The notes: generated by a model from the letters alone, not told the origin. A stretch of 64,000 nucleotides of DNA from JBCCFW01 sp039029535 (GCA_039029535.1 JBCCFW010000001.1:1-64000); one strand, 5' to 3'. Positions 1 to 8,849 are shown, counted from the stretch's first letter. Numbers and translations are program-made.

Positions 1-1471
1 CGTCGCCGTCGGTGTCGACGGCGTCGGCCATGCCGTCGCCGTCGAGGTCCACCTGCACGCGCGTGCCGTCGGTCAACGCCGAGACGAAGACCGGGCTGCG
101 GTTGAGGCCGCTGGCGCAGCAATCGCCCACCGGATCCTCCGTTCCGGGCGCCCAGGCGATGGCGTAGTAGGTCGACAGGAACGATGTCGCGATGAACGAG
201 TGACCCCAGTCGCCGTTGTTGTCCTGGTGGTCGAAGGCCGACACGCCCCAGAAGCGATCGGGTGAGGTGAGGCGGAGGCCCGAACCGACGGGGATGAAAC
301 GACCGACTCCCGCTGGAGCCATGTCGCCATAAGAGACCAAGGTGCGGGCGGGGATGGTCATCGTCCCGCTGCCCATTGTGTCGGTGGCCGCGACCATGAT
401 CTCGAAGCCGTTCGGGTTGTAGACGTAGGCGTTGGCCGGTCGGCTCCCGTCGGCACCGGGGTCGTCGCCGGAGACGGGGAGCAGGAAGTCGGTCGAGTGG
501 AGCTGGTTGGGGAGCAGCGCGAAGAAACGGGCGGAGCGGCCGCGTTCGCCGGCGGTCATGATGAGTCCGCCCAGGGGCTTGCTGCTCTGGACCGTCGAGC
601 CCTCGAGGATGTTGATCGACGGTCCGGCGCCGAGGCCGAGGAAGCCGTCGGAGCTCCAGTGCTCGGCGCGATCGAGACGGAAGCTGACGCTCCCGACGCC
701 GTTGTCGACGATGACGTCGGTACCGTCTTCATAGGCCGTGAGGTTCAGCTCGACGTACTTGAAGGGCTCGCCCGGCGTGTTGAGACCGCCATAACGATCG
801 AAGGTGTCGGTGCCCATCGGCACCGTGTAAGTGAGCGCGCCGCCGACGGCCTCCTTCGAGAGCACCTCGGCCGAGCCACCGATGACGGTGGTGTTGATCG
901 GGAACTGCGCGTGGACCACCGAGATCGGACCGCCGGTGGAGAAGACCACGTCACCACCATCGAAGCGGATGTCGGGGACCGTGTCGCCGTCGAGGTCGCG
1001 GTTGCGAGGGACGGGCACGTAGAGCGTCGGCGGCTCGGACATGTCGCCGTCTTGATCCGAGATCAGCGCCAGGCTCGTGCCGCTGAAGATCTCGTCTCCG
1101 GTCAGACGCGGATCGTTGCTCCAGTCACGGACGTCACCATTGGCCGGGTTGCCATCGCCCAGCACCAGCGTCGAGGGCTGCACCGGGTTCTCGATGTCCT
1201 CCTCGAAGCCGTCCTCCCAGTGATCGAGACGGATCGTCTGCTGGTTGGCCGACGCGGTGAGCGAGATGATCAACTGCATCCCCATGTCCCAGGGCGCGCG
1301 GCCCTCGAGCACGGCGGCGTCATTGAGGAACGTCCAGACCTGTTCCTCCTGGCCGAGGATCACGTACTCCTGGTAGCCGGTCGGGATGTCCTGGGCCCGA
1401 ACGGGGAGGGCGACTGCGGCGAGACACGCGAGCAGGGGGAGCAAGACGCGGCGGGTGCGGATGACTGCCAT
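1..1471 (-). CDS. Secreted surface protein with calcium-type Asp repeats, partial
   Basis: This frame is open from an ATG at 1471 down to the left edge, about 490 codons with no stop, so the C-terminus lies outside the window. The N-terminus is a clear signal peptide (MAVIRTRRV, hydrophobic LLPLLACLAAVALP, then VRAQ), so the protein is exported. The body is Gly/Asp/Thr-rich and beta-predicted. Segments such as RDLDGDTVPDIRFDGGD and, at the cut end, DLDGDGMADAVDTDGDG are Asp-rich loops of the thrombospondin type-3/dockerin calcium-binding kind. The layout resembles large IgGFc-binding-like or cell-surface repeat proteins, but I cannot assign a function. It is divergent from the ankyrin-WD40 gene across a 635-bp spacer. 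Confidence 0.75.
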   Translation of the reverse strand, partial: MAVIRTRRVLLPLLACLAAVALPVRAQDIPTGYQEYVILGQEEQVWTFLNDAAVLEGRAPWDMGMQLIISLTASANQQTIRLDHWEDGFEEDIENPVQPSTLVLGDGNPANGDVRDWSNDPRLTGDEIFSGTSLALISDQDGDMSEPPTLYVPVPRNRDLDGDTVPDIRFDGGDVVFSTGGPISVVHAQFPINTTVIGGSAEVLSKEAVGGALTYTVPMGTDTFDRYGGLNTPGEPFKYVELNLTAYEDGTDVIVDNGVGSVSFRLDRAEHWSSDGFLGLGAGPSINILEGSTVQSSKPLGGLIMTAGERGRSARFFALLPNQLHSTDFLLPVSGDDPGADGSRPANAYVYNPNGFEIMVAATDTMGSGTMTIPARTLVSYGDMAPAGVGRFIPVGSGLRLTSPDRFWGVSAFDHQDNNGDWGHSFIATSFLSTYYAIAWAPGTEDPVGDCCASGLNRSPVFVSALTDGTRVQVDLDGDGMADAVDTDGD

Positions 1472-2106
1472 GGCTCGAACCTTCACTCTTGGCTGACGAT
1501 GGATTTCCTGAAGGTACTACAGAAAAAGCGATCGTGTAGGTCTCGGACCCTCTAAATGGAAATCTGTCCCCCAGGGCATGCCGGGAGGCAGGGAATCCAA
1601 GGGCCCCAAGGACCCATCGGCCACATCCCGAGACCCCTGAGCGGCCGTCGTCGAGTCGGTGGGAGACCCCGACTTCCGTCCCAGGGGGCGCTTCGTGACA
1701 TTGGGGACGGGCTGGTGGTCGGGAGGGCTGAACGGCACCAGGACGGTCGAGCGGAGTCGAGCGGACTCTCAACCGCCTTCTGAGCCGTTCTGGGGGCCGC
1801 TTTGGCTGCTTGGCAAGGAGCTTGCTCTGGTGGGAGGCAGGTCCCAACCCCTTGGACCCGGGAGAGCTCGCTCGCCGAGCGGTTCTCGAGAAGTCTTTCG
1901 GGCACGGGGTCGCTCCAGTTCCTCTCACCGCGTCCCTGACCGGTTGCCAGTCCCTCTTGCCGGTGTTGGTTGGGGGGTGCAGGAGCGGCCCCCCGCCCAT
2001 TTCTGAAGCTTTTTTTCGTGTTTTTTTGTTCTTCGGATGCCTTGTCGTCCTCGGGGTGGGCTGGGAAGATTCTTCTCTAGTCCTCAGCCAGGAGGCGGAC
2101 CTGTCC
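1472..2106. other. 635-bp divergent intergenic region without a convincing gene
   Basis: The spacer separates the divergent secreted-protein and ankyrin-WD40 genes, so it should carry both promoters. Open frames exist on both strands but none has a ribosome site or recognisable protein. A G6/C6 hairpin (1972-1977 with 1989-1994) is followed after about 14 nt by two T-runs (2009-2016 and 2021-2027), the most AT-rich spot here. It could be a terminator for a small transcript or simply low-complexity sequence. I could not fix a promoter. Confidence 0.4.
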
Positions 2107-3756
2107 GTGAAGCACGCGAACTTGCAGGAGCGCTGGCAACAGGCGCTCTCCGGTGGTGACAGAAGTGAGGTGAGGGCCCTGCTCCGCCAGCACCCCGAGC
2201 TGGTGAAGAGCGGTGACGCCCCCTCCTGGCGACCCACCGACACGCCCTTGCACCGAGTGGAGTCCCGCGACCTGGCCGAAATCCTCATTGAGGCCGGCTG
2301 CTGCGTCGACCAGCCTGGCTTCATGGGGCTCACGCCCTTGCATCAGGCCTCTCTCGAAGGTCGTGAGGGTGTCGTCGAGGCGCTCCTCAATGCCGGAGCC
2401 GATCCCAACGGTGGTCGGGGTCCGTCTCCTCTCTCGGTGGCGGCGACTCCGAAGATCGCCGCCCTCCTCCTTCAACACGGTGCCGATCCCGAGGCGTCGA
2501 GCGTCCTCGGCGGCAGCCCGCTGCACCAGGCGCTCCGCGAGGGACGGCTCGACGTGGTCGAGGTGCTCTGCGAGCACGGCGCCGACCTGGGCGCGCGCAA
2601 CGACTGGTCGCTCACGCCGCTCCACCAGGCGGTGGAAGCGCGGGACCTCGACGCCGTCCGCCTCCTCTGCCGTCACGGTGCCGACATCGAGCTCCGGGAC
2701 GTCCGAGGTCACAGCGCCTGGAGCCTGGCGCGGGCCCGCGGCTACGACGAGCTGCTCGAAGCGCTCCAGCCGCCGCCCGACGCTCCGGAGGCGCTGGCCC
2801 TCGAGACGGCGGTCAAGCGGCTGCGCGTGCACCCCAATCGACCGGAAGCCATCGCGGCCCTCGAGCACGCCCGCCTGGTGCGGTGGTCGCTTCGCGAAGG
2901 CAGCGAGGCCAAGCCGCTGATGAGCTTGGCGACCGGCCACGCCTCCTTGTCGGGCGTGGCGGTCTCACCGGACGGCGAGCTGGTGGCCACGGGCTCCCAC
3001 GACGGTCGGGTCGAGATCCGCCGCTGGGACACCCTCGAGCTGGTCAACACCTGCCTCGTCCCGGCGGCCGGCCGGCAGCTCGCGCCGATCACCGCGATCG
3101 ACTGGTCTCCGGACGGTCTCTTGCTGGCGGTGGCCGTCCTGCGTGGACCCGCGGTGGTCCTCGACGCAAAGGATTGGAGCGTCCGCTGGCGACGCTTCCC
3201 GCCCGCGGCGGCGCTGACCCTGGCCTTCGCCCGGGATTCCTCGCGCCTGGCGGTCGCCGTTCAGGAAGACGGGCGGGGCGCGGTGGAGATCCACGACCTG
3301 GCCGAGCAGGGCTCGGGCCCGCTCGTCCTGCCGCTCCAGCCCGATGAGTCCTGTGGGGACCAGGCGGTCACGGCCGTCGCGTTCTCGCCCGACGGTGAGC
3401 TCGTCGCGAGCTTCGAGCTGTGGTTTGGGGGCACGCGTCCTCAACGGGCCGTGCGGGTCTCGCTCCATGACGCGAGGACCGGCTTCCTCCGCTGGCGCCG
3501 CGACCTCGCCGACGATCTCGGCCCGGGTCTCGCCGGCCGTGACTTCGTGTCCGAGGTGGTCTTCGACGAGTCGGGTGCCGAGCTGCTCTGCGGCGCACCC
3601 CGCGGCCAGGTCCTGCGGTACTCGGTCGAGTCGGGCTGCGTCCTCGGCTTGTTCGAGGTCGATGGCGGTGGTGACGTCGGCTCGCTGGCTCGAGCCCCCG
3701 GCGGTCGGCTCTGGGCCGGTCTCGATCGTGGCGGCGTCCGCGCGCTCGGGGCGTAG
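2107..3756 (+). CDS. Ankyrin-repeat protein with C-terminal WD40-like propeller
   Basis: A 549-residue protein predicted cytoplasmic. I chose the GTG at 2107 because it has a GGAGG at 2091-2095 and begins just before the first ankyrin helix; an ATG at 1810 is in frame but its extra 99 residues look like translated spacer. Residues about 10-230 hold at least six ankyrin repeats, each with TPLHxA-type and Ga-DP/ADL turns (TPLHRV, TPLHQA, SPLHQA). From about residue 275 the protein shifts to WD40/YVTN-type blades (GVAVSPDGELVATGSHDGRVEIRRW, AIDWSPDGLLLAVA, AVAFSPDGELVASF). Both halves are protein-interaction scaffolds and no catalytic motif is visible. It converges on kynA with a shared hairpin between. 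Confidence 0.85.
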   Translation: MKHANLQERWQQALSGGDRSEVRALLRQHPELVKSGDAPSWRPTDTPLHRVESRDLAEILIEAGCCVDQPGFMGLTPLHQASLEGREGVVEALLNAGADPNGGRGPSPLSVAATPKIAALLLQHGADPEASSVLGGSPLHQALREGRLDVVEVLCEHGADLGARNDWSLTPLHQAVEARDLDAVRLLCRHGADIELRDVRGHSAWSLARARGYDELLEALQPPPDAPEALALETAVKRLRVHPNRPEAIAALEHARLVRWSLREGSEAKPLMSLATGHASLSGVAVSPDGELVATGSHDGRVEIRRWDTLELVNTCLVPAAGRQLAPITAIDWSPDGLLLAVAVLRGPAVVLDAKDWSVRWRRFPPAAALTLAFARDSSRLAVAVQEDGRGAVEIHDLAEQGSGPLVLPLQPDESCGDQAVTAVAFSPDGELVASFELWFGGTRPQRAVRVSLHDARTGFLRWRRDLADDLGPGLAGRDFVSEVVFDESGAELLCGAPRGQVLRYSVESGCVLGLFEVDGGGDVGSLARAPGGRLWAGLDRGGVRALGA

Positions 3757-3773
3757 CCAGTCGTCGCTCGAGT

Positions 3774-3790
3774 CGAGCCCGGTGGGCTCG
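3774..3790. terminator. Bidirectional hairpin between convergent genes
   Basis: CGAGCCC (3774-3780), loop GGT, GGGCTCG (3784-3790) is a perfect 7-bp stem. It sits in the 35-bp gap between the stop codons of the ankyrin-WD40 gene and kynA, the expected place for a shared terminator, though there is no U-tract. Confidence 0.55.
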
Positions 3791-3791
3791 C

Positions 3792-4916
3792 TCAGGCCTC
3801 CGAGTCGTCGACCTTGAAGCCGTAGCTGCTCGTGTTTCGCAGCGGAGGCAGGGCGTCCTTGCGCACCAGCAGCGTGCGCGTGACCCAGAGGTCGCGGAAG
3901 ACGCGGTACTCGAGCGCGGTGCGGTCGAGGTAGGCCACGCCGGCCGAGCCACCGGTGCCCGTGCGGTTGCCGATGATCCGCTCGACCATCCGGGCGTGAC
4001 GCTGGCGGAACATGACGAAGGCCTGCTCGAGAGCGACGATGGCGTCGAGCACGGCGCGGGGCCAGGCCAGCAGCGGTAGCTCGCGGTAGCTCTCGATGAA
4101 GAGCAGGGCCGCGCGCTGACGGCGGATCCGGGGACGGTCGGCCTCGTCCTCGACGTCCTCTGCCATGAGGTGCGCCCGGGCGCCGGACGCTTCACGCGCG
4201 TAGCGATCGAGCAGACGCTGAGCGTCTTGCTCGGTCAACGCGAAGCCGGCGGCCGTCTTGCCGAGGCTCTCGGACTCGGTGCGCGCTGCCTCGCAGTAGC
4301 GATCGATGAAGGACGTCACGATCTCTTCGTCGTTGGGCTCGCCGGGCCGCGAGCCGTCGATTGGCGTGCGATGGAGCCAGGAGTCGATCGCCTCGCGCAG
4401 GCTCGGCGTGTCCTCCATCCGGGCCGCGACACGTCGGCTCGCCGGAGACTCGGAGCCGTCGTGATGACGCAGGGCCTGGAGGTAGCTCTCGCTCCCCAAG
4501 GCGAGTCGATCCTTCATCTCGAGGCCGAGGAGGATCTCCATCTCCCGCATCTGCGCCGACTGGAAGCCGCTGGCGGGGTGGAGCTTGTCGCGGAAGTCGA
4601 GGTAGTCACGCGTGGTCATGGTCTCCATGAGACCGAGATGACTCGCCGCGTGCTTGAGGATCTCCGTGACCCGATCGATGCCTCGCACTGCCGAAGCCAT
4701 CGCGTCGTCGGGCACGAACTCCTGAGCGAACAGGTTTCGGGCCGCCACGAGCTCGCGGATCACCAGCTTCATCCACAGCTCTTCGATCTGATGGATGACG
4801 ATGAAGAGCACCTCGTCGTTGGCGAGAGCGCTCTCGTTCTTCTCGAGACCGCCCTGCTGCGCGAGGATTTCCTCGACCCGGATGTACTCCCAGTAGGCGA
4901 CCGGCTTGTCGGACAT
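3792..4916 (-). CDS. kynA: Tryptophan 2,3-dioxygenase
   Basis: This haem enzyme opens the indole ring of L-tryptophan to N-formylkynurenine, the first step of the kynurenine pathway. The family signatures run in order. Near the N-terminus is YWEYIRVEEILAQQ. Next comes NDEVLFIVIHQIEELWMK with the distal-pocket His. The haem-pocket segment is DYLDFRDKLHPASGFQS, and near the C-terminus FRQRHARMVERIIG (proximal haem-ligand His region) is followed by GTGGSAGVAYL. At 374 residues it is longer than compact bacterial TDOs (about 280) and closer to animal enzymes, because of a helical, charged insert before the last conserved block. The ATG at 4916 is preceded by GGGGA. No other kynurenine genes are adjacent, so it appears to be a stand-alone catabolic gene. 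Confidence 0.95.
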   Translation of the reverse strand: MSDKPVAYWEYIRVEEILAQQGGLEKNESALANDEVLFIVIHQIEELWMKLVIRELVAARNLFAQEFVPDDAMASAVRGIDRVTEILKHAASHLGLMETMTTRDYLDFRDKLHPASGFQSAQMREMEILLGLEMKDRLALGSESYLQALRHHDGSESPASRRVAARMEDTPSLREAIDSWLHRTPIDGSRPGEPNDEEIVTSFIDRYCEAARTESESLGKTAAGFALTEQDAQRLLDRYAREASGARAHLMAEDVEDEADRPRIRRQRAALLFIESYRELPLLAWPRAVLDAIVALEQAFVMFRQRHARMVERIIGNRTGTGGSAGVAYLDRTALEYRVFRDLWVTRTLLVRKDALPPLRNTSSYGFKVDDSEA

Positions 4917-5294
4917 GGCGACGTTCCCCAGCGGCGTCCCTTCCCACGGACGACGCCTGCCAAGGTTGCCAGAGTTGTCGCGTCAAGACGAGGAGAGACG
5001 AGGAGTGATGGGGCCGCCGCCCCGGGGTGCCCCACTAGCCCGGAGCACTCGTGAGTCTCCTGCTGCGTGGCCATGTCCGCTGCCTGCGAAGGGCGTGCTT
5101 CCGCCCCTCGGTCCTCAACGCACCGTCGAAGTGCGCCTCCGGCTCACGTTCCCTGGTTCCCAGCGAATTGAGCCACGGGCCTCGCGCCTACGTGGGCGGT
5201 GTCCCTTCGGGTCACCTGGCGGGCCAAGGCCCGAGCGGTCCTTCTCGGCGAGCGTCTCCGGCCCCTCGCGACGAACACTCACGAAGGCTCCGGG
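4917..5294. other. Intergenic spacer between kynA and the flagellar gene cluster
   Basis: This 378-bp spacer holds the kynA promoter side and the 3' end of the flagellar operon. I see no supported gene. Two adjacent hairpins near the flagellar end are listed separately. Confidence 0.4.
5198..5233 (-). terminator. Double hairpin downstream of the flagellar operon
   Basis: Two stems lie side by side: GGTG-CCC/GGG-CACC around TTC (5198-5216, one T-T mismatch) and CGGG/CCCG around CCAAGG (5220-5233). They lie about 60 nt beyond the last flagellar stop codon, which suits a terminator or 3' mRNA-end structure for the minus-strand operon. Confidence 0.35.
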
Positions 5295-5570
5295 CTAGCC
5301 CTTCTTGGTCGTGACGTAGGCGTCGTGCGCTTCGCGCTGGGCGGAGAGCCTGTCGCGCTCCTCCGCGATGCGGTCACGAGCCCGGCGCATTTCCTCGATG
5401 AGGGCGCCGACCATGGCCAGGCAGGCCTCGCGCTCGTCCGGTGGCACCTCGTCCACGCGGGGAGCTGCCTCCGCGATGAGGGCGGTGGCCGCCAGCAGCT
5501 CGCCGTCAGCCAGCAAGTGCTGGGCGGACAGCAGCATCTCTCGGACCGGCGTCAGGGTCGCGGCGGTCAC
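5295..5570 (-). CDS. Small helical flagellar protein, possibly FliT-like chaperone
   Basis: A 91-residue, all-helical, charged protein. I start it at the GTG at 5570, whose bases overlap the fliS stop (GTGA arrangement), indicating translational coupling; an upstream ATG at 5621 would lie inside fliS. The C-terminal half (EEMRRARDRIAEERDRLSAQREAHDAY) is coiled-coil-like. A small helical gene directly after fliD-fliS often encodes the FliD chaperone FliT, so that role is inferred from position and shape, not from a clear family signature. It is the last gene of the flagellar run. Confidence 0.6.
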   Translation of the reverse strand: MTAATLTPVREMLLSAQHLLADGELLAATALIAEAAPRVDEVPPDEREACLAMVGALIEEMRRARDRIAEERDRLSAQREAHDAYVTTKKG

Positions 5571-5947
5571 GTTCGCTCCAGGCACGAGGCCTGGCGCCAG
5601 GCCTCCATGAGCTCCGACCACAGTGCGACGGCACCGTCGAGCTGGTCCAGGTCGTTGGCGATGTTGGCCTCGGTGAGCACGTGGATGAAGTAGACGTACA
5701 GCCGTTCGAGCTGCTCGGCGACCTCGCCTCCCTGCTCCTTGTCGAGGACCGACCGCAGCTCCATGATGGCGTGCATGGCCTTGCCCACACGTTCGCCCTT
5801 CTCACCGAGGCGACCGGCCGCCATGGCGTCACGCGCCGCGTGCAGATGGTCGAGAGTGAGTCGGTAGGCCTGAACCACCAGGTGGAGACCACTGGCAGTC
5901 TTCATGTTGGCGGAGGCATAGGTCGAGGCTGCGTGGCTGGCGTTCAA
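5567..5947 (-). CDS. fliS: Flagellar export chaperone FliS
   Basis: FliS binds the C-terminus of newly made flagellin in the cytoplasm, keeps it unpolymerised and hands it to the flagellar export gate. The 126-residue length and four-helix pattern fit. The N-terminal Y-ASANMKTASGLHLVVQAYRLTLDHLHAAR corresponds to the family's conserved Tyr and helix-1 region, and DLDQLDGAVALWSELMEAWR to the last helix. It lies between fliD and the small fliT-like gene, 62 bp after fliD, with five flagellin genes upstream on the same strand. Confidence 0.85.
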   Translation of the reverse strand: MNASHAASTYASANMKTASGLHLVVQAYRLTLDHLHAARDAMAAGRLGEKGERVGKAMHAIMELRSVLDKEQGGEVAEQLERLYVYFIHVLTEANIANDLDQLDGAVALWSELMEAWRQASCLERT

Positions 5948-6009
5948 GATTCACTCTCCCGCTCGGGGTGATGGGGGTCCTGGATGCTTGGCGAGGAACG
6001 GGTTCAGGG

Positions 6010-7863
6010 TCACGACAAGCCGCCCAGCGAGGCCTGCATGGCTTGCAGCGATTGCAGGGCACTTTGGGCCGCGCTGAATCGACGCCGGAGTGCATCGGCG
6101 CGTTCTTCGAGGATCTGCTCGAGCCGATCGATGCGGTCCTCCCGCCGCGAGATGGCCGCCTCGAGGTTCTTCTTCTTCGGCGGGAGCCGTCCGACGATGC
6201 CGTCGGTGGCGCGATCCGCGGCGCGATCGATGAGGTCTCCGAGCCCACGACGGAACGTGAAGTCGCCGAGGCTTCCCGTGCTGGTCGAGGCGACCGAGAT
6301 CTTCAAGCCCTCGACGTTCGTGTCGTCGGCGCCGGTGAGGATCTGTCCCGCGCCCACTGCTGCCACGCCGTCGATGGTCCCACCGACGTCTTGACCCTCG
6401 TCGCTGACCGGGGTCGTGCTGATGCCGACCGAGCCCGCGACGTCACCCACCGAGGAGTAGGCCTTGATGCTCGCGCTACTGCCGTAGGCCAGGGTGTTGA
6501 GACGAAGCTTGTCGGACTCGAGGGTCGCGCGGGCCTGAATGCCGTTGCTGCTGAGCGCGCCATTGATCCTGGAGACCACCGCGTCGCCGTCGTCGCCCGC
6601 CAGCAGGTCGACGTCGACCAGGTCGTCGCCCACGATGATCGTCAGGGTCTCGTTCTGGGCGAGCCCGGCGCCGATGGAGCGGTTGCCCTGGATGGTCGCC
6701 TGTTCGGCGACCTGCGTGATCTCCACCGCGTAGGTTCCCGACACGGTCGCGTTGCTACTCGCGACGTAGCCGAGATCGGAGCTGTCTCCGAAGCCCCTGG
6801 TGACGAAGAGGTTGGCGACCTTCTCGGGATCGCCCTCCAGCGCGTCGTCGAGATCGCTGCGGTTGAGGCTCAGGCGGCCCGACTCGGTCAGGGTCACGCC
6901 GACGTCCGAGAGCAACGCGTAGGCGTTGGCGTCGTTGGGCGTGACCCGGCTGATCGCGGTGTTGAGAAGGTCCTGCTTGAGCGCACGGATCGCCGAGTCG
7001 CCGGCGAAGGGACCGCTGTTGCCGCTCCCCGACGTGTCGACCTGGGCATGCCGCTCGATGACCGCGAGGGCGTTGTTGTAGGCGCCGACGAAGGACTCGA
7101 TCGCTTCGGCGGCGCCGTCGGAGTCGATGCCGAACTCGACGGTCACGGTCTTCGTGGCATCGGCGGCGTGGAGGTTGAGGGTCACGCCTTCGAGAGCTCC
7201 GGTGACGGCATTGCTCCCGCTGGTGACCTTGATGCCGTCGACGTGGACGATGGCGTCGAGAGCCGTCTGGTTCTGGGTGAAGCTCAGGCCGGTCGTGTTG
7301 GAGTCGATGGAGACCGCTTCGGACAGGCCGGTCTTCTCGGAGGTCAACACGAGGATGTCGCCGGTGCCGTTGTTGACGATGGAGGCGCGGGCGTTTCCGT
7401 CGGCGGCGTTGATCGAGTCGGCGAGACCCTGCAGCGTGTCGTTGTCGTCGTCGACCGTGACGGTCGTCGTGGTGCCGTCGGCGGTGAAGGTGAGGTCGCC
7501 GTGGGCGATCTGAGTGACGTTGCGGTCGGCGACCTCGTCACTCTGGAAGCGAGCTGCCCGGGCCAATTGCTCGACCACGACCGAGTGTTGACCGAGCTCG
7601 GCGCCGTCACCGCTGGCGGTGACGAGCTCCTCGTCGCTCGACGTGGCGGTGAGAGCGGCGAGCTTGTCGCGCGTCAGCTCCGACGTCGCCGTGCTGCCCA
7701 GCGACGACACGGCGCTCGAGATCTCCGAGAGCGCGCTGAGCTGACCCTGGAACTCGTCGATCTCGTTGGTGGCCCGCGTGATCGGGCCTCGATCGGCATC
7801 GATGAGCGCGCGGACGATGGTCTCGATGTCGAGACCGCCGAAGAAGCTGAGAGGACTGGCCAT
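6010..7863 (-). CDS. fliD: Flagellar hook-associated protein 2 (filament cap) FliD
   Basis: FliD forms the cap at the filament tip that lets flagellin subunits insert. At 617 residues it is typical to slightly long. The N-terminal FliD domain starts with FFGGLDIETIVRALIDADRGPI and continues with the helix that packs in the filament lumen. Middle stretches (DTLQGLADSINAADGNARASIVNNGTGDILVLTSEKTG and a second copy around DAVVSRINGALSSNGIQARAT) are flagellin_IN-type repeats. The C-terminal domain ends in a heptad-rich coiled coil (KKNLEAAISRREDRIDRLEQILEERADALRRRF). It sits between the flagellins and fliS and has its own sigma-28-type promoter. Confidence 0.95.
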   Translation of the reverse strand: MASPLSFFGGLDIETIVRALIDADRGPITRATNEIDEFQGQLSALSEISSAVSSLGSTATSELTRDKLAALTATSSDEELVTASGDGAELGQHSVVVEQLARAARFQSDEVADRNVTQIAHGDLTFTADGTTTTVTVDDDNDTLQGLADSINAADGNARASIVNNGTGDILVLTSEKTGLSEAVSIDSNTTGLSFTQNQTALDAIVHVDGIKVTSGSNAVTGALEGVTLNLHAADATKTVTVEFGIDSDGAAEAIESFVGAYNNALAVIERHAQVDTSGSGNSGPFAGDSAIRALKQDLLNTAISRVTPNDANAYALLSDVGVTLTESGRLSLNRSDLDDALEGDPEKVANLFVTRGFGDSSDLGYVASSNATVSGTYAVEITQVAEQATIQGNRSIGAGLAQNETLTIIVGDDLVDVDLLAGDDGDAVVSRINGALSSNGIQARATLESDKLRLNTLAYGSSASIKAYSSVGDVAGSVGISTTPVSDEGQDVGGTIDGVAAVGAGQILTGADDTNVEGLKISVASTSTGSLGDFTFRRGLGDLIDRAADRATDGIVGRLPPKKKNLEAAISRREDRIDRLEQILEERADALRRRFSAAQSALQSLQAMQASLGGLS

Positions 7864-7905
7864 CGTGACTCCTCGGGGCGGACCTCCGGGCGGGGTGCGC
7901 CACCG

Positions 7906-7929
7906 GCCACCCGTGACGAGACGGGTGGC
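7906..7929 (-). terminator. Perfect hairpin after the flagellin operon, at the 5' end of fliD mRNA
   Basis: GCCACCCGT (7906-7914), loop GACGAG, ACGGGTGGC (7921-7929) is a perfect 9-bp stem. For transcripts reading out of the upstream flagellins it is in terminator position. For transcripts from the sigma-28 promoter at 7939-7965 it would begin within a few nucleotides of the start site, making it a 5'-end stem or attenuator for fliD. Confidence 0.6.
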
Positions 7930-7938
7930 TCGAGAGGC

Positions 7939-7965
7939 CTATCGGTGCGACGACCGGGAACTTTC
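7939..7965 (-). promoter_or_regulatory. Sigma-28 (FliA) promoter of fliD
   Basis: On the minus strand GAAAGTTC (7965-7958), 11 nt, ACCGATAG (7946-7939). The E. coli-type consensus is TAAAGTTT-N11-GCCGATAA, so both boxes match 6 of 8 and the spacing is exact. The fliD start is about 76 nt downstream. Confidence 0.8.
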
Positions 7966-7991
7966 GTCTCGGGCAGCAGGGAAGACCCCGC

Positions 7992-8837
7992 TCACAGACG
8001 GAGCAGCTCCATGAGGACCTGAGAACGCTCGTTGGCCTGGGCCAGCGCGCTCATCCCGCTCTGGGTGAGGATCTCGGTCTTGGTCAGGGCGACGACCTCG
8101 GCGGCCACGTCGGCGTCACGGATTCGCGACTCGGCGCTCGTGAGCTGCTCGGCGATGGCCGCCTGATTGCGGGCGGCCGACTCGAGGCGAACCTGCACGG
8201 CTCCGAGCTCGCTCTGCAGGCCGGTGACCGCGTCGTGGGCGGAGGTGATCACGTCGAGCGCGTCCCGTGCCGAGGCCACCGTGGTGAGATCGAGCCCGGT
8301 CAAGCCCAGGCCGGCCTGGCCGATGGTGAGCCCGGCCGTGCCTCCGGTGTCGACCACGATGCGACCCGCCGGTCCCGACGGGATGCCGGCCTCGACCGAG
8401 ATCGACACGTCCTGCAGGACCTTGCGGCCGAGATAGGTCGTCGACTCGCCCATGCGATCGAGCTCGGTGAGCAGGGCCTCGGCTTCCTGGTGGAGGCTGA
8501 GGTGCTCCTGGCCACCGTCGACGCCCGAGGTCCCAGACGCCGCTTGCTCGGCCAGCTCGCGGAGGCGAATGAGGAGCGTGTCTGCCTCTTGCAGGGCTCC
8601 CTCGGTGACCTGCACGAGAGAGACGGCGTCGTTGGCGTTGCGGACACCCTGTTGCACCGCGCGCAGGTCTGCCCGGAGACCCGCCGACAGCGCGAGGCCG
8701 GCGGCGTCGTCGGCCGCGCGGTTGATGCGCAGCCCGGTGGAGAGGCGGGTGAGCGCCTGCTCCTGGAGCCGGGCAGTGTTGGCCAGGGAGCGCTGAGCCG
8801 TGATTGCCGAGACCTGATTGAGCGCGGTGAAGCCCAT
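7992..8837 (-). CDS. Flagellin (divergent paralogue)
   Basis: A 281-residue filament subunit made only of the conserved D0/D1 ends. The N-terminus (MGFTALNQVSAITAQRSL, then LTRLSTGLRINRAADDAAGLALSAGLRADLRAVQQGVRNANDAVSLVQ) and the C-terminus (SRIRDADVAAEVVALTKTEILTQSGMSALAQANERSQ) carry the flagellin signatures, and the variable D2/D3 domains are absent. It is the least conserved of the five: it ends LMELLRL instead of VLSLLG and its middle differs most. It follows the next flagellin by only 12 bp, so the two are co-transcribed. It may be a minor or position-specific subunit. Confidence 0.9.
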   Translation of the reverse strand: MGFTALNQVSAITAQRSLANTARLQEQALTRLSTGLRINRAADDAAGLALSAGLRADLRAVQQGVRNANDAVSLVQVTEGALQEADTLLIRLRELAEQAASGTSGVDGGQEHLSLHQEAEALLTELDRMGESTTYLGRKVLQDVSISVEAGIPSGPAGRIVVDTGGTAGLTIGQAGLGLTGLDLTTVASARDALDVITSAHDAVTGLQSELGAVQVRLESAARNQAAIAEQLTSAESRIRDADVAAEVVALTKTEILTQSGMSALAQANERSQVLMELLRL

Positions 8838-8849
8838 CGTCTAGGAGTC

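Noticed and set aside
1972..2027. A G6/C6 stem followed by T-runs as an intrinsic terminator
   Set aside because: The T-run starts about 14 nt after the stem and no gene ends upstream on the plus strand.
5968..8022. A 684-codon plus-strand open frame
   Set aside because: It mirrors fliD on the opposite strand, and fliD has clear domains.
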